The notes under the pieces: generated by a model
Database searches by the model: none
Seen by the model: the letters and a program-made list of their open reading frames with translations, nothing else
What the model was told of the DNA's origin: nothing
Source: Arthrobacter yangruifuii
GTDB lineage: Bacteria > Actinomycetota > Actinomycetes > Actinomycetales > Micrococcaceae
DNA length: 64,000 nucleotides
Direction of reading: 5' to 3'
Assembly (NCBI RefSeq): GCF_009192775.1
Contig: NZ_VTFX01000004.1
Span: forward strand, 372,001-436,000
Shown: positions 25,720 through 36,029 of the stretch, piece by piece
How the letters are laid out: each line of letters opens with the position of its first letter
How positions within the stretch are numbered: position 1 is the stretch's first letter
Position numbers and translations under genes: made by a program

Positions 25720-27081
25720 TCACGTCTCAGCATTGGGTCCCCCATCGGTACGGCTGTGCTTCACCGAAGATACAGGTTCCTCAGGAGATACCTGCCCGGA
25801 AGGGTCCTCGTCCGGAAGGTGCCGCATCCCGCGCAGCGGTGACAGGAGAACCGGAAGGAAGGCCAGGCAGGCCAGGGCACCCGCAATCCAGAGCGCGGCC
25901 CGCGCTCCGTAGGCCTGCCCCAGCACTCCGCCGAGGACCGCACCGACTGGCTGGGTGCCCCAGACCAGAAACCGCATGGTGGCATTCATCCGTCCGAGCA
26001 GCCGGTCGGGGGTCACCCGTTGGCGGAAACTGACCTGCGCAATGTTGTAGATCACGACACCGAAACTCGCGACCCCCAGGCCTGCCGCCCCCAGCCAGAT
26101 GGACCAGCCGTTCGTAGCTGTCGGCCAGAGCAGGGCGAAAGGGGCCGTTGCCGCCACCGTGATCCAGATGGCAGGGCCCTCGCCCAGCCACACGGTTACC
26201 CGCTTCGCGGCCAGGGCCCCCAGCAGCCCGCCGATCCCCAGCACCGAAAAGACGAGCCCCATTTGCCCTGATCCCAGACCCATCTCGCGGGGAAGAAAAA
26301 AGATCAGCATCGCCATGTAGGCGGAGAACGCCAGGTTAAACAGGGCGCTGGACCCGGCGATGGCGCGCAGCAGGGGGTTGGCCAGAACAAAGCGGAGACC
26401 CTCCGCGATATCCGCGAAAAGCTTCGACCCGGGCTCCCGCTCCGGTTTGGCCTGCGGTTTCCGGATCCGGAAGACGAAGAGCGCCGACAAACCCATGGCC
26501 AGGGCATCCAGAGCCAGCGCGACGGGCGCGGTGAGCCAGGCAATGAGCTGTCCGGCCACCGCGGGGCCGCTCAGCTGGGCTACGGACCGCACGGTTTCCA
26601 GGCTGGCGTTGCCGTCCACCAGCCGGCTGCGGCCGATCAGATGCGGAAGGCAGCTCTGATATGCCACGTCGAAGAAGACGCTGAAGATGCCGGTGACCAG
26701 CGCCACCGCGTAAAGCTGCCAGATGGACAGCACTCCCAGCCACCAGGCCAGTGGAATCGTCAGCAGGATCACGGCCCGGATGACGTCGGAGAGAATCAGG
26801 ACGTGCCGGTACCGGAGCCGGTCCACCCAGACGCCTGCCGGCAGTCCGACCAGCAGGAACGCCACGCTGCTCATCGCAGCCAGCAGGCCCACTTCCAGCT
26901 CGCCGGCGTTCAACGAGAGCACAGCCACCAGCGGAAGCGCCAGGCCGGAGACCTCCTGCCCGAATCTGCTCAGTGCCGTGGAGTAAAAGAGGCTGCGGAA
27001 GTCGTGCTCCCGCAGCACCCCGCGGCCTGCCCGTGCCGGGGTACCCGCGTCCGTGTTTGCCGCATTCTCATCCGATGTCAT
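25720..27081 (-). CDS. MFS transporter (EntS/macrolide-type, 12 helices)
   Basis: 453 residues, 12 predicted helices, of the MFS_3 group that includes EntS and MefA-like exporters: DFRSLFYSTALSRFGQEVSG, AAMSSVAFLLVGLPAGVWVDRLRYR (motif A region) and GIFSVFFDVAYQSCLP. The charged N- and C-termini are cytosolic. The gene is divergent from an ArsR-type regulator, with a symmetrical palindrome in the 77-bp gap, which predicts ligand-relieved repression. Exported compound unknown. Confidence 0.88.
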   Translation of the reverse strand: MTSDENAANTDAGTPARAGRGVLREHDFRSLFYSTALSRFGQEVSGLALPLVAVLSLNAGELEVGLLAAMSSVAFLLVGLPAGVWVDRLRYRHVLILSDVIRAVILLTIPLAWWLGVLSIWQLYAVALVTGIFSVFFDVAYQSCLPHLIGRSRLVDGNASLETVRSVAQLSGPAVAGQLIAWLTAPVALALDALAMGLSALFVFRIRKPQAKPEREPGSKLFADIAEGLRFVLANPLLRAIAGSSALFNLAFSAYMAMLIFFLPREMGLGSGQMGLVFSVLGIGGLLGALAAKRVTVWLGEGPAIWITVAATAPFALLWPTATNGWSIWLGAAGLGVASFGVVIYNIAQVSFRQRVTPDRLLGRMNATMRFLVWGTQPVGAVLGGVLGQAYGARAALWIAGALACLAFLPVLLSPLRGMRHLPDEDPSGQVSPEEPVSSVKHSRTDGGPNAET

Positions 27082-27101
27082 GCCATGTCCGTCGTCATGC
27101 G

Positions 27102-27135
27102 ATTGACTTTGAACAATCGATTGAGATTTGTCAAT
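27102..27135. promoter_or_regulatory. symmetrical operator between MFS and ArsR genes
   Basis: A nested palindrome: ATTGAC, 6 bases, the perfect 10-bp palindrome CAATCGATTG, 6 bases, GTCAAT. The symmetry over 34 bp is exact in spacing. It lies between the divergent starts at 27081 and 27159. Confidence 0.75.
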
Positions 27136-27158
27136 GGGTGTCTGGTAGTCTGCCTCTC

Positions 27159-27707
27159 ATGACGCAAGAGCCCCGCCCGGCCCCGCGGCGCGCGCCCACG
27201 GAGGAAGAAGCCAAAGCCCTCGCCTCCGCAATACGGCTCCGGATCCTCCGGCTCTGTTTCAAGGAACAGCTCACCAACAAGGAAATCGCCACCCGGCTGG
27301 GGGCCAACCCCGCCACGGTGCTCTACCACGTCCGTAAACTCGTCGCCACCGGCTTCGTCGAGGCACAGGAGGCCCGGTCCGGCCCCAGCGGAGCGTACGA
27401 GGTCCCCTATCTGGCCACCGAAAAGTCATGGCGGCTGGAGCAGGACGGGCATGACCTGGATGTCCGCCAGGCCGTGATCGGCGCCTTCGTCGATGAAATG
27501 GGGCAGGTCCCGGCCTCGGAGGAGGTCCTGATCTCCCGACTGGCGGTGCAGCTGACCAAGGAAGGACACGACCGGTTCCTGGAACGGGTCATGGGCATCC
27601 TGGAGGAGATCAAGGCAGAGGAAACGGACGAGGAAGCAGACAGCACCAGGTATTCGATCTTCCTGGCCGTGCACCCCGAGAAGGGGTCCGGCCCGGTCCG
27701 GGGATAG
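27159..27707 (+). CDS. ArsR-type winged-helix regulator
   Basis: 182 residues. The N-terminal DNA-binding domain (about 15-75) shows EEEAKALASAIRLRILRLCF, the recognition region NKEIATRLGANPATVLYHVR and the wing. The C-terminal ~90 residues are helical and acidic. It is the HTH_20/ArsR type without an obvious metal-binding cysteine set, so the signal is probably organic. A TGGTAGTCT element seven bases before the ATG and no ribosome-binding site suggest a leaderless mRNA. It likely binds the palindrome at 27102-27135. Confidence 0.87.
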   Translation: MTQEPRPAPRRAPTEEEAKALASAIRLRILRLCFKEQLTNKEIATRLGANPATVLYHVRKLVATGFVEAQEARSGPSGAYEVPYLATEKSWRLEQDGHDLDVRQAVIGAFVDEMGQVPASEEVLISRLAVQLTKEGHDRFLERVMGILEEIKAEETDEEADSTRYSIFLAVHPEKGSGPVRG

Positions 27708-27721
27708 GCGCGGACGGCATC

Positions 27722-27785
27722 GATGCGCTCAGTTAGAGATGCGCTGCGTTAGAGATGCGCTGTGTTAGAGATGCGCCGTGTCATT
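27722..27785. repeat. 16-bp tandem repeat duplicating a gene's stop codon
   Basis: Units at 27722-27737, 27738-27753, 27754-27769 and a decayed one at 27770-27785 (unit gatgcgctgcgttaga). The repeat begins inside the 3' end of the histidine phosphatase gene, so CTAA stop-containing ends follow one another. Confidence 0.85.
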
Positions 27786-28382
27786 CAGGGAAACCACCTG
27801 CCGGTCGTGGAAGACATCGTCCTCGCGCAGGTGCGTAATGCTGCCGGGTGAGATCTGGAACTTCACATAGCCGGCGGCTTCGAGGGGAAGACCGATCCAC
27901 GCTGCAACAAGATAGGTTGCCGTACCTCCGTGGGTGACCGCCACGGTGTCCTGCGCCCCGGCTGCCAGCATCCGATGGAGGGCGGTGTAGGCCCGGCCCG
28001 CCAATTGGAACCTCATCTCGGAGCCGGCATTCCCGTCCCAGTGGTGCATCCGGTCCCCGTGCGGCGGCGGGGGCAGATACGGCGTGGACCCGGCAGGGGT
28101 GCCGTCCGCGATGCCGTAGGTCTGTTCGCGAAGATTCCGGTCCTGATGAACTGACAGGCCCAGCCGCTGGCCGATCGGGTCCGCCGTCTGGCGCGTGCGC
28201 CGAAGGTCCGAGGAAAAAAGCAGTGCCGTCTCCCGTCTGGGAATCCGTTCGCCCAGGTCCGCCGCGATCCGCTGCGCCGCGACGATCCCGCGGTCCGTCA
28301 GGGCCGAGTCGTACCACCCGCCCACCAGCTTCCGGACATGGTGGTCAGCCTCCGGATGGGTGACAACGTACAGGTTCCGCAT
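27765..28382 (-). CDS. histidine phosphatase superfamily protein
   Basis: 205 residues. The N-terminal phosphohistidine motif is variant: YVVTHPEADHH replaces the usual RHGET, keeping the histidine. The second catalytic His is in VAVTHGGTATYLV (about residue 150), and the phosphate-binding SSDLRRTRQTA segment is intact. The variant group is known in actinobacteria; substrate unknown. ATG at 28382 chosen because the family starts there; the frame is open 96 bp more. Its 3' end lies in a 16-bp tandem repeat. Confidence 0.8.
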   Translation of the reverse strand: MRNLYVVTHPEADHHVRKLVGGWYDSALTDRGIVAAQRIAADLGERIPRRETALLFSSDLRRTRQTADPIGQRLGLSVHQDRNLREQTYGIADGTPAGSTPYLPPPPHGDRMHHWDGNAGSEMRFQLAGRAYTALHRMLAAGAQDTVAVTHGGTATYLVAAWIGLPLEAAGYVKFQISPGSITHLREDDVFHDRQVVSLNDTAHL

Positions 28383-28518
28383 ACGCGCCAGTCTCGCATG
28401 TGCGGCTCCGGGTACAACGACGCCGGGCACCCCGACCGGCATCACCGGCATCAGGAGCATCAGTGTCACCTGCACCATTCACTGGCGCTGATAGGCATTT
28501 CCGTTGTTGGATACAAAA

Positions 28519-28918
28519 ATGCCAACCGTCGAAATCCGCCGCAGCACCGAAAACGACATGCCGGCCGTCGGGCTGGTGCATGTCTCCGCCTGGCAATGGG
28601 CATATCGCGGCCTGATGCCGGATGCCGTTCTCGACGCAATGGATCCCGTCCGCCGGCCCGCAGGTCGGTGAGGTCACCTCCCTGTACCTCCGGGAAGGGT
28701 ACGTCGGCTCGGGCATCGGGCGCCTCCTGTGGGAGGCAGCACTGGCTCAGCTGCGCGAAAGCGGGCACACCTCCGTCCGTGTCTGGGTGCTGGAGACCAA
28801 TAGCCGCGGACGGACCTTCTATGAACGAAGGGGGCTCAGCCCGGACGGCGCCGTCAAAACAGAGATGCTTCGCGGATCCCCGCTGACCGAGGTCCGCTAC
28901 GGCTGCCCGCTGGCTTGA
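28519..28918 (+). pseudogene. GNAT acetyltransferase gene with internal deletion and frameshift
   Basis: The reading frame from ATG 28519 encodes a GNAT start (VEIRRSTENDMPAVGLVHVS, AWQWAYRGLMPDAVLDAMDP) and stops at 28671. The GNAT C-terminal half continues in another frame from about 28660: GEVTSLYLREGYVGSGIGRL, with the acetyl-CoA site, then VRVWVLETNSRGRTFYERRG. The two halves overlap in one another's frames and the 40-50 residues normally between them are missing. A deletion with loss of frame is the simplest reading; a sequencing error alone would not explain the missing middle. Confidence 0.8.
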
Positions 28919-28919
28919 G

Positions 28920-30179
28920 TTACTCCGCCGTGCGGTGCTCCGAGGGATGCCTGGTGCGGCTCAGCGCATCCGTGAGCCAGCCCAGCACTACGCGCTCCCA
29001 CCGCTCGGGATCCACGTTGTATTCCTTGGTGTGACCCGCCCGGGTAAAGGGCTCGAAGGTGATGACGTCCGGGTTCTTTTCCGCCAGTTCCGCCGACGGC
29101 CCGTACGGCACAAAGTCGTCATCCTTGCTGTGCAGGATGAGCGTCGGAATACGGATTTCCTCCGCACGGGTGACCCAGTCCATGCTCTTGAGGTCCAGCG
29201 GAGCGGCAAGGCCCGTAAGCGCCCGGCCTGCCGCGTTGGAGATCAGCCATTGGCCCAGCCGGCCGGCCTGCGCCGGAATCCGGTTGACCCGGGCATGGTG
29301 GGACAGGACATTCAGCCAGTTGATCACCGGACCGTCCAGCACCATGGCACGGATGTGGCGGCGCAGCGGCGAGCGGTCCGCCGCCTGCAGGCTGATGGCT
29401 CCGCCCATCGACCAGCCGAACAGCACCACGTCGCTGGCCCCGTGGTCCAGTGCGTACTGGATGGCGGCTTCCACGTCCTGCCACTCGGTCAGGCCCAGTC
29501 CGTAGCGGCCGTCCGGCGCGTAGGGGGCCTCGCCGTCGTTGCGGTAGGAAATCACCAGGCTGGTCAGGCCGGCTTCACGGGCGGTGCGCAGTGCCCGCAG
29601 GCATTCCGTACGCCTGGCGCCGCGGCCGTGGACCATGACCGCCCATGTCTGCGCCCCGGGCGTCCGTACCAGCCAGGCCGGTGCTTCGCCGCCTTCCACG
29701 GGAATGGAGACTTCCTCTTCCGGCAGCCCGACGGCGGCAGGCGAGGGATAGATGGAACCGCTCCACCAGCCGCGCCGGGCCTTGCTGAGGTCACCGCTGT
29801 ACACCTCTTCCACGTCCCGCTGCACGGTACCCTCGCGCGGCACATAGGAGCGGATGGCACCAATCCGGGCGTGCCCGTCGCCGCCGTCGAAATACAGGCT
29901 GTAGGTGCCCTCAACCGTGGTGTCCAGGTTCGCCGGGAGAATGACCTGCCGGCCGTGCTCGCTGTCGGTGACCGCCAGGATCTCCAGGTTCGCGTCACGC
30001 GTACGGGCCGGCGTGACTACCTGGCGGGCAAAATAAATGCCCAGACCGGAGGCGGCGGCCAGGACCGCGGTGGATGCCGCAGCACCGACGCCGGCACCGA
30101 ACGCCGTCCACCGGACCCACGGAACCGACATAACCGGGGTGCCGGCGGCGGATGCATCAGAAGGAACGGAGATAGCCAT
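28920..30179 (-). CDS. membrane-anchored alpha/beta hydrolase
   Basis: 419 residues. A hydrophobic helix near residues 26-50 (GAGVGAAASTAVLAAASGLG) probably anchors the protein. The hydrolase domain follows: oxyanion region VMVHGRGARR, nucleophile elbow FGWSMGGA, Asp in LILHSKDDDFVPYG and catalytic His in RAGHTKEY. It resembles prolyl-oligopeptidase/BAAT-type bacterial hydrolases with an N-terminal beta-rich part. ATG at 30179 gives a complete anchor. Single gene; substrate unknown. Confidence 0.82.
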   Translation of the reverse strand: MAISVPSDASAAGTPVMSVPWVRWTAFGAGVGAAASTAVLAAASGLGIYFARQVVTPARTRDANLEILAVTDSEHGRQVILPANLDTTVEGTYSLYFDGGDGHARIGAIRSYVPREGTVQRDVEEVYSGDLSKARRGWWSGSIYPSPAAVGLPEEEVSIPVEGGEAPAWLVRTPGAQTWAVMVHGRGARRTECLRALRTAREAGLTSLVISYRNDGEAPYAPDGRYGLGLTEWQDVEAAIQYALDHGASDVVLFGWSMGGAISLQAADRSPLRRHIRAMVLDGPVINWLNVLSHHARVNRIPAQAGRLGQWLISNAAGRALTGLAAPLDLKSMDWVTRAEEIRIPTLILHSKDDDFVPYGPSAELAEKNPDVITFEPFTRAGHTKEYNVDPERWERVVLGWLTDALSRTRHPSEHRTAE

Positions 30180-30276
30180 AGGAACATTTTTACCGGATGG
30201 GCACCCGCTCCGTGTAACGGCGGGCCGGTGCGGCCCCGATGAGCCCTTGCGGGACGGGCGTACTAGGCTGGTGCGC

Positions 30277-30768
30277 ATGACTTCGACAATTGTGGTGCTG
30301 ACGGAAGAATCGCTGGTTGACCGCGATATTGAGAACCTGCGTTCCCTGGTGGGTGACACCCCGGTGCGCTTCGATGTGCTGGTGCCGGCCGATCCGGGGC
30401 GGAACCTGCTGGTGGACGTGCTGGACAACCTCAGCCTGCTGGATTTTGCGCAGGCGTTCCGGGACCTCACCGGCGGCCGCCCGTCCAAGGCCGATGAGGT
30501 GAAGGAAGCGGTGACATCGCTGGCGGAATCCCTCGAACAGCTGAAGGCCGCCGGACTGGAGGCCACGGGCACGGTCACCGGTGAAGACCCGGTGGCCGCC
30601 GTCGTCGAGACCGCAAAGCGCACCTCCGCGGACCAGGTGGTGGTGATTACCCGGCCGCATGCCGTCGAGGACACATTCCGCACCGACTGGGCCAATGAGG
30701 CGCAGCACCGGCTGGGCGTGCCCGTGCTGCACCTGTACACCGGCTCGGGATTTATTGGCGAGTCTTAA
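30277..30768 (+). CDS. UspA-like alpha/beta protein of unknown function
   Basis: 163 residues with alternating strands and helices: TSTIVVLTEESLVDRDIENL, then VRFDVLVPADPGRN, AVVETAKRTSADQVVVITRP and FRTDWANEAQHRLGVPVLHLYTG. The layout (strand, helix, DQVVVITRP, LGVPVLHLY) resembles universal-stress-type nucleotide-binding folds, but the G-x2-G-x9-G motif is not evident. A TACTAG element ten bases before the ATG suggests a near-leaderless mRNA. It is 14 bp upstream of msrB and probably cotranscribed. Confidence 0.6.
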   Translation: MTSTIVVLTEESLVDRDIENLRSLVGDTPVRFDVLVPADPGRNLLVDVLDNLSLLDFAQAFRDLTGGRPSKADEVKEAVTSLAESLEQLKAAGLEATGTVTGEDPVAAVVETAKRTSADQVVVITRPHAVEDTFRTDWANEAQHRLGVPVLHLYTGSGFIGES

Positions 30769-30782
30769 GCGTTGACCCGGAT

Positions 30783-31220
30783 ATGACTACCGAAGAGAAC
30801 ACCGGAACCATCCCGGTCCAGAAGACCGACGAACAGTGGCGCGAGGAACTCACCCCGCAGGAATTCGCCGTGCTCCGCCAGGCCGGCACGGAACGGCCGT
30901 ACACGGGCGAGTACTGGGACACCAAGACCGCCGGCACCTACCAGTGCCGTGCCTGCGGAAGCGATCTGTTTACCAGCAGCGAAAAGTTCGATTCGCACTG
31001 CGGCTGGCCGTCCTTCTTCGCCCCGCTGGCCGAGGGCAAAGTGCGCTACCTGCATGACCGCAGCATGGGCATGGACCGCATCGAGGTCCGCTGCGCCAAC
31101 TGTGATTCGCATATGGGCCACCTGTTCGAGGGCGAAGGGTTCGACACGCCCACCGACCAGCGGTTCTGCATCAACTCCATCTCGGTGAAGCTGGTCCCGG
31201 CCGACGCCGCCGCAGAGTAG
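30783..31220 (+). CDS. msrB: peptide-methionine (R)-S-oxide reductase
   Basis: Reduces methionine-R-sulfoxide in proteins. The 145-residue MsrB domain has two zinc-binding CxxC pairs (CRAC at ~56-59 and CANC at ~107-110) and the catalytic cysteine in RFCINSISVKL. HCGWPSFF and MGHLFEGEGF are conserved. It follows the UspA-like gene by 14 bp and precedes a flavin reductase by 5 bp. Confidence 0.95.
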   Translation: MTTEENTGTIPVQKTDEQWREELTPQEFAVLRQAGTERPYTGEYWDTKTAGTYQCRACGSDLFTSSEKFDSHCGWPSFFAPLAEGKVRYLHDRSMGMDRIEVRCANCDSHMGHLFEGEGFDTPTDQRFCINSISVKLVPADAAAE

Positions 31221-31225
31221 GAACC

Positions 31226-31774
31226 GTGGAGCACGGAGTTTTCCCGGGCGATACCGTCACCGGACCGGACGTCCCGGAGGAAGTCACTGACCGGTACCGC
31301 GAGCTGAGCGCGGACATCGCCTCCGGCGTCGGCGTGGTGTCCACCCGGCTGCGCGGACGCGACTATGCGGCCACCGTCAGCGGGTTCCTCTCCGTCTCCT
31401 ACGATCCGCCCACCCTCCTGGTGAGCCTGTACGCCGACGCGCGCATTGCCGAAGCCGTGGTTGACGCCGGCAGCTGGGTCCTGAGCCTGCTGCCGGCGCG
31501 GCTGCGCGGCACCGCCAACTGGCTTGCCAGCCCGGGATCGCCCCTCGAAGGGCTGCTGACCCAGGTTGACTACGGGCGCGCGCCCGAGACCGGTTCCGTC
31601 ATCATCGAAGACTCGATCGCCTGGTTCGAGGTTCGCACCACGCAGGTCACGACGGCGGCCACACACCTTTTGATCGTGGGCGAAGTGGTGTCCATGGGCC
31701 GCCGGGCCGACGCCGACGACGAGGCGGACCCGCTGCTGCACTTCGCCTCCGCATACGCCCGTCTGGCGCGCTGA
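31226..31774 (+). CDS. flavin reductase family protein
   Basis: 182 residues with an FMN-binding split barrel: SGVGVVSTRLRGRDYAATVSG, SVSYDPPTLLVSLYADAR and LLIVGEVVSMG. Such enzymes reduce free FMN/FAD with NAD(P)H or hold FMN as a cofactor. Start is GTG with a short GGAACC site. Cotranscription with msrB suggests a redox role, but no specific partner monooxygenase is present. Confidence 0.85.
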   Translation: MEHGVFPGDTVTGPDVPEEVTDRYRELSADIASGVGVVSTRLRGRDYAATVSGFLSVSYDPPTLLVSLYADARIAEAVVDAGSWVLSLLPARLRGTANWLASPGSPLEGLLTQVDYGRAPETGSVIIEDSIAWFEVRTTQVTTAATHLLIVGEVVSMGRRADADDEADPLLHFASAYARLAR

Positions 31775-31792
31775 CCCAGGCCTCTCCTTCCT

Positions 31793-31818
31793 CCCCGGCC
31801 GCCGCGTTGCGGCCGGGG
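31793..31818 (+). terminator. hairpin terminator after the flavin reductase
   Basis: Perfect 10-bp stem CCCCGGCCGC / GCGGCCGGGG with a 6-base loop, 19 bp after the stop. Only a short T-containing segment follows (attgttt). Confidence 0.6.
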
Positions 31819-31919
31819 ACCATTGTTTCCCCACCACGTCCCACGTAACGTCGATGCACGGGCAATCGTTCTGCGGCGCACACGGACACGGCGTAACCTC
31901 CGGTCCTCAGGAGAGGCAC

Positions 31920-32009
31920 ATGGGCACTGATCAGTACCAACTCCCTGCTAAAACCCGTACCTCTCCATGCATGTGCGCCAGTCCCGCCGAGGAAGCCTCC
32001 GCCGACTAA
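31920..32009 (+). CDS. 29-residue small ORF upstream of the ATPase operon (leader peptide candidate)
   Basis: A 30-codon frame with a strong ribosome-binding site (AGGAGAGGCAC directly before the ATG) and an ordinary TAA stop, ending 36 bp before the first ATPase gene. The peptide is hydrophilic, with a Cys-Met-Cys motif (residues 17-19) flanked by Ser-Pro. Its Shine-Dalgarno and position suggest a leader peptide or a small protein; the sequence is not one I recognise. It could also be chance. Confidence 0.45.
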   Translation: MGTDQYQLPAKTRTSPCMCASPAEEASAD

Positions 32010-32045
32010 CCCATTCCTTCGTTCCTCCGCTCAGGGAGGTGCCGC

Positions 32046-32489
32046 ATGGCACGCAACAGCCTGCTGGACCGTTTCCGTCCCGTCGGAGCGCCAGGGCCCG
32101 CCGGCCCCGCCGGTGTCCCGGCCGCTGACGATCAAGGGGTAGCCGCCGAGCTCATCCCGGTCTTCGAAGCCCTCGACGCCACCATCAACGACACCCGTGA
32201 GCGAACCGAAGCCGCCGCTGACCAGGCCCAGCACACCGTTGCGGCGGCGCGCCGGCAGGCGGCCGCCCTGGTGGAGCAGGCCAGAATCAACAGCGCGGCA
32301 GTACGCGCCGACGCCGCGGCGCGGGTCTCCGCCGACGCAGCGCAGGAGGACCAGCGGCTGCTGGACGAGGCAACCGAGGAGGCCGCCGCGCTGCGCAGCC
32401 GGGGTGAAGCCCGGGTACCGGAGCTGGCTTCCGCCATCGTGGCGGACCTGGTGCAGGATCTTCTGGGCCGCGGAACGGGTACCGGCTGA
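32046..32489 (+). CDS. V/A-type ATPase peripheral-stalk subunit G/H
   Basis: 147 residues. After a Pro/Gly-rich start (~1-35), residues ~37-125 form one long Ala/Glu/Arg/Gln coiled coil (TINDTRERTEAAADQAQHTV, then ARRQAAALVEQARINSAA), the design of the G/H subunit that pairs with subunit E as peripheral stalk. First gene of the nine-gene operon; its TGA shares a base with the ATG of subunit C. Assignment rests on fold and position, since this subunit is poorly conserved. Confidence 0.75.
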   Translation: MARNSLLDRFRPVGAPGPAGPAGVPAADDQGVAAELIPVFEALDATINDTRERTEAAADQAQHTVAAARRQAAALVEQARINSAAVRADAAARVSADAAQEDQRLLDEATEEAAALRSRGEARVPELASAIVADLVQDLLGRGTGTG

Positions 32490-33518
32490 TGCGGGCGGAT
32501 TGGGTGGCCGCTTCGGTGCGGGCACGGTCCATGGCGCAGCGGCGGCTGGGTGCCGGCACCTGCCGCGACCTGTCTGTGCTGCCCAGCCTTCCGGCCGCCG
32601 TCGACGCATTGGACGGCTCGGTGTACGCGGACCAGCTGTCCGCAGCCCGGACCCTCGGCGCAGCCCAGCTGGCCACCCGGCGCACCGTGTTGTGGCAGCT
32701 GCGTGTCCTGGCCGGCTGGCTGCCGACCGGTGGGACACCGCTGGTCCGTGCCGCTGCGGCACGGTTCGAGGCGGACAACATCATTGCCCTCGCCGCGGCA
32801 CTCCGGGCAGGCTCCCGTGCCGATGGCCCCGCCGCCGGAGACGCCGGCGACGCCGGCCAGGCCGGACCGGATTCCCCCGCAGGCGCAGGCACCCGCGGCG
32901 GCGGCACAGGCGCTGCCGGACCCGGCCCGGCCTTTCCCCCGCCGGCACCGGCGTTCGACCTCGGCGGGCTGGCTACGGCCTGGCCACGCCTGAGCACCGC
33001 CGACTCCCCCCAGACACTGCTGGCCATGCTCGCCGCTTCCCCGTGGGGGGACCCGGGCACCGCTGCGGCACTTCCGGACACGCTTACAGCCGTCTGGCTG
33101 CGCCGGCTGGCCTCCGCTGCCCCGGCTGCACGCCCCTGGGCCGTGGCCGGCGCCGTGCTGATTGCCGCCCGCCTCCTGCTGGTGGACAACGCCCGTCCAC
33201 CGGAGCGGCTGTCCTCCCTGCTGCGTCCCCTGATAGGCACGGGCTGGACCGAGGCGGCCACTCTGACCGAGCTGACCGCCAGCCTGGGCCCGGCTGCGGC
33301 CCAGGTCCTGGCCGACGTGCAGGAACCCCACGAACTATGGCAGGCCGAGGCACGCCTCGCCGCCCGAGTGGAGGCAGACGGATTCAACCTGCTTCGGGCC
33401 GGGCTTCCCGGCCCCGACGTGGTGCTCGGGGCCATGGCGGTCCTGGCCGCGGATGCCTGGCGGGTCCGGGCTGCGCTGGCCGCTGCGGCCGCGGGGGCCG
33501 GGAGAAGCGAGGTGCTTG

Positions 33519-33532
<14 letters not shown>
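32489..33532 (+). CDS. atpC: V/A-type ATPase subunit C (AC39/d-type)
   Basis: 347 residues, the socket that joins the central stalk to the membrane ring. Mostly helical; ARFEADNIIALAAALRAG is the family's hallmark segment (phenylalanine-x-Asp-Asn-Ile). An Ala/Gly/Pro-rich insertion of about 50 residues (~105-155) is unusual and suggests a flexible loop. Overall conservation is low, as is normal for the family. It overlaps subunit G/H by 1 bp and subunit I by 14 bp. Confidence 0.85.
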
Positions 33533-35501
<1,969 letters not shown>

Positions 35502-35505
<4 letters not shown>

Positions 35506-36029
35506 CCCGGTTGCCGCAGGGCGCCGAAGCCGCCCTGGAGCCGGTGCGCCTGGCACTGCGGCAGGATGCCGAAACGGCAGCGGCCAGGTCCGAGGCAGAA
35601 GCCCGGCAGCAGGCAGCGGATCTGCTCGGCAGGGCCCAGGCCGAGGCTGACACCATCCACCGCACCGCGCAGCGCGAAGGTGAGGAAGCGGCCCGCGCCG
35701 AAGCCGCGGCCTCCTCCGCCCGTGCCCGACGGCAGGCTCGGCGGACGGTGCTGGCCGAGCAGGAACACCTGCGCACCCTCCTGGCCGAGCAGGTGCAGGA
35801 GCAGGTCCGTGAAGTGCGGCGGGATCCCCGCTATCCGCAGATCCTGCAGCGGTTGACGGCGCAGGCGGACCGGGTCCTGGGTCCGATGGCATCAGTCACC
35901 GAAAGCCACAAGGGCGGCGTTATCGGCACGGCCGGCAAGCGGCGGCTGGACCTGTCGCTGTCCACCCTGGCGGAGCAGGCACTCGAGGACTCTGCCGGGG
36001 AGGTGCAGCGGTTATGGCACAACGCGTAG
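35502..36029 (+). CDS. atpE: V/A-type ATPase subunit E (peripheral stalk)
   Basis: 175 residues. A long N-terminal coiled coil (~15-110: RQDAETAAARSEAEARQQAA, then RAQAEADTIHRTAQREGEEA) is followed by a globular end with RDPRYPQILQRLTAQADRVL and KRRLDLSLSTLAEQALED, the subunit E pattern. It pairs with subunit G/H in the peripheral stalk. It overlaps subunit F by 4 bp and subunit A by 16 bp. Confidence 0.88.
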
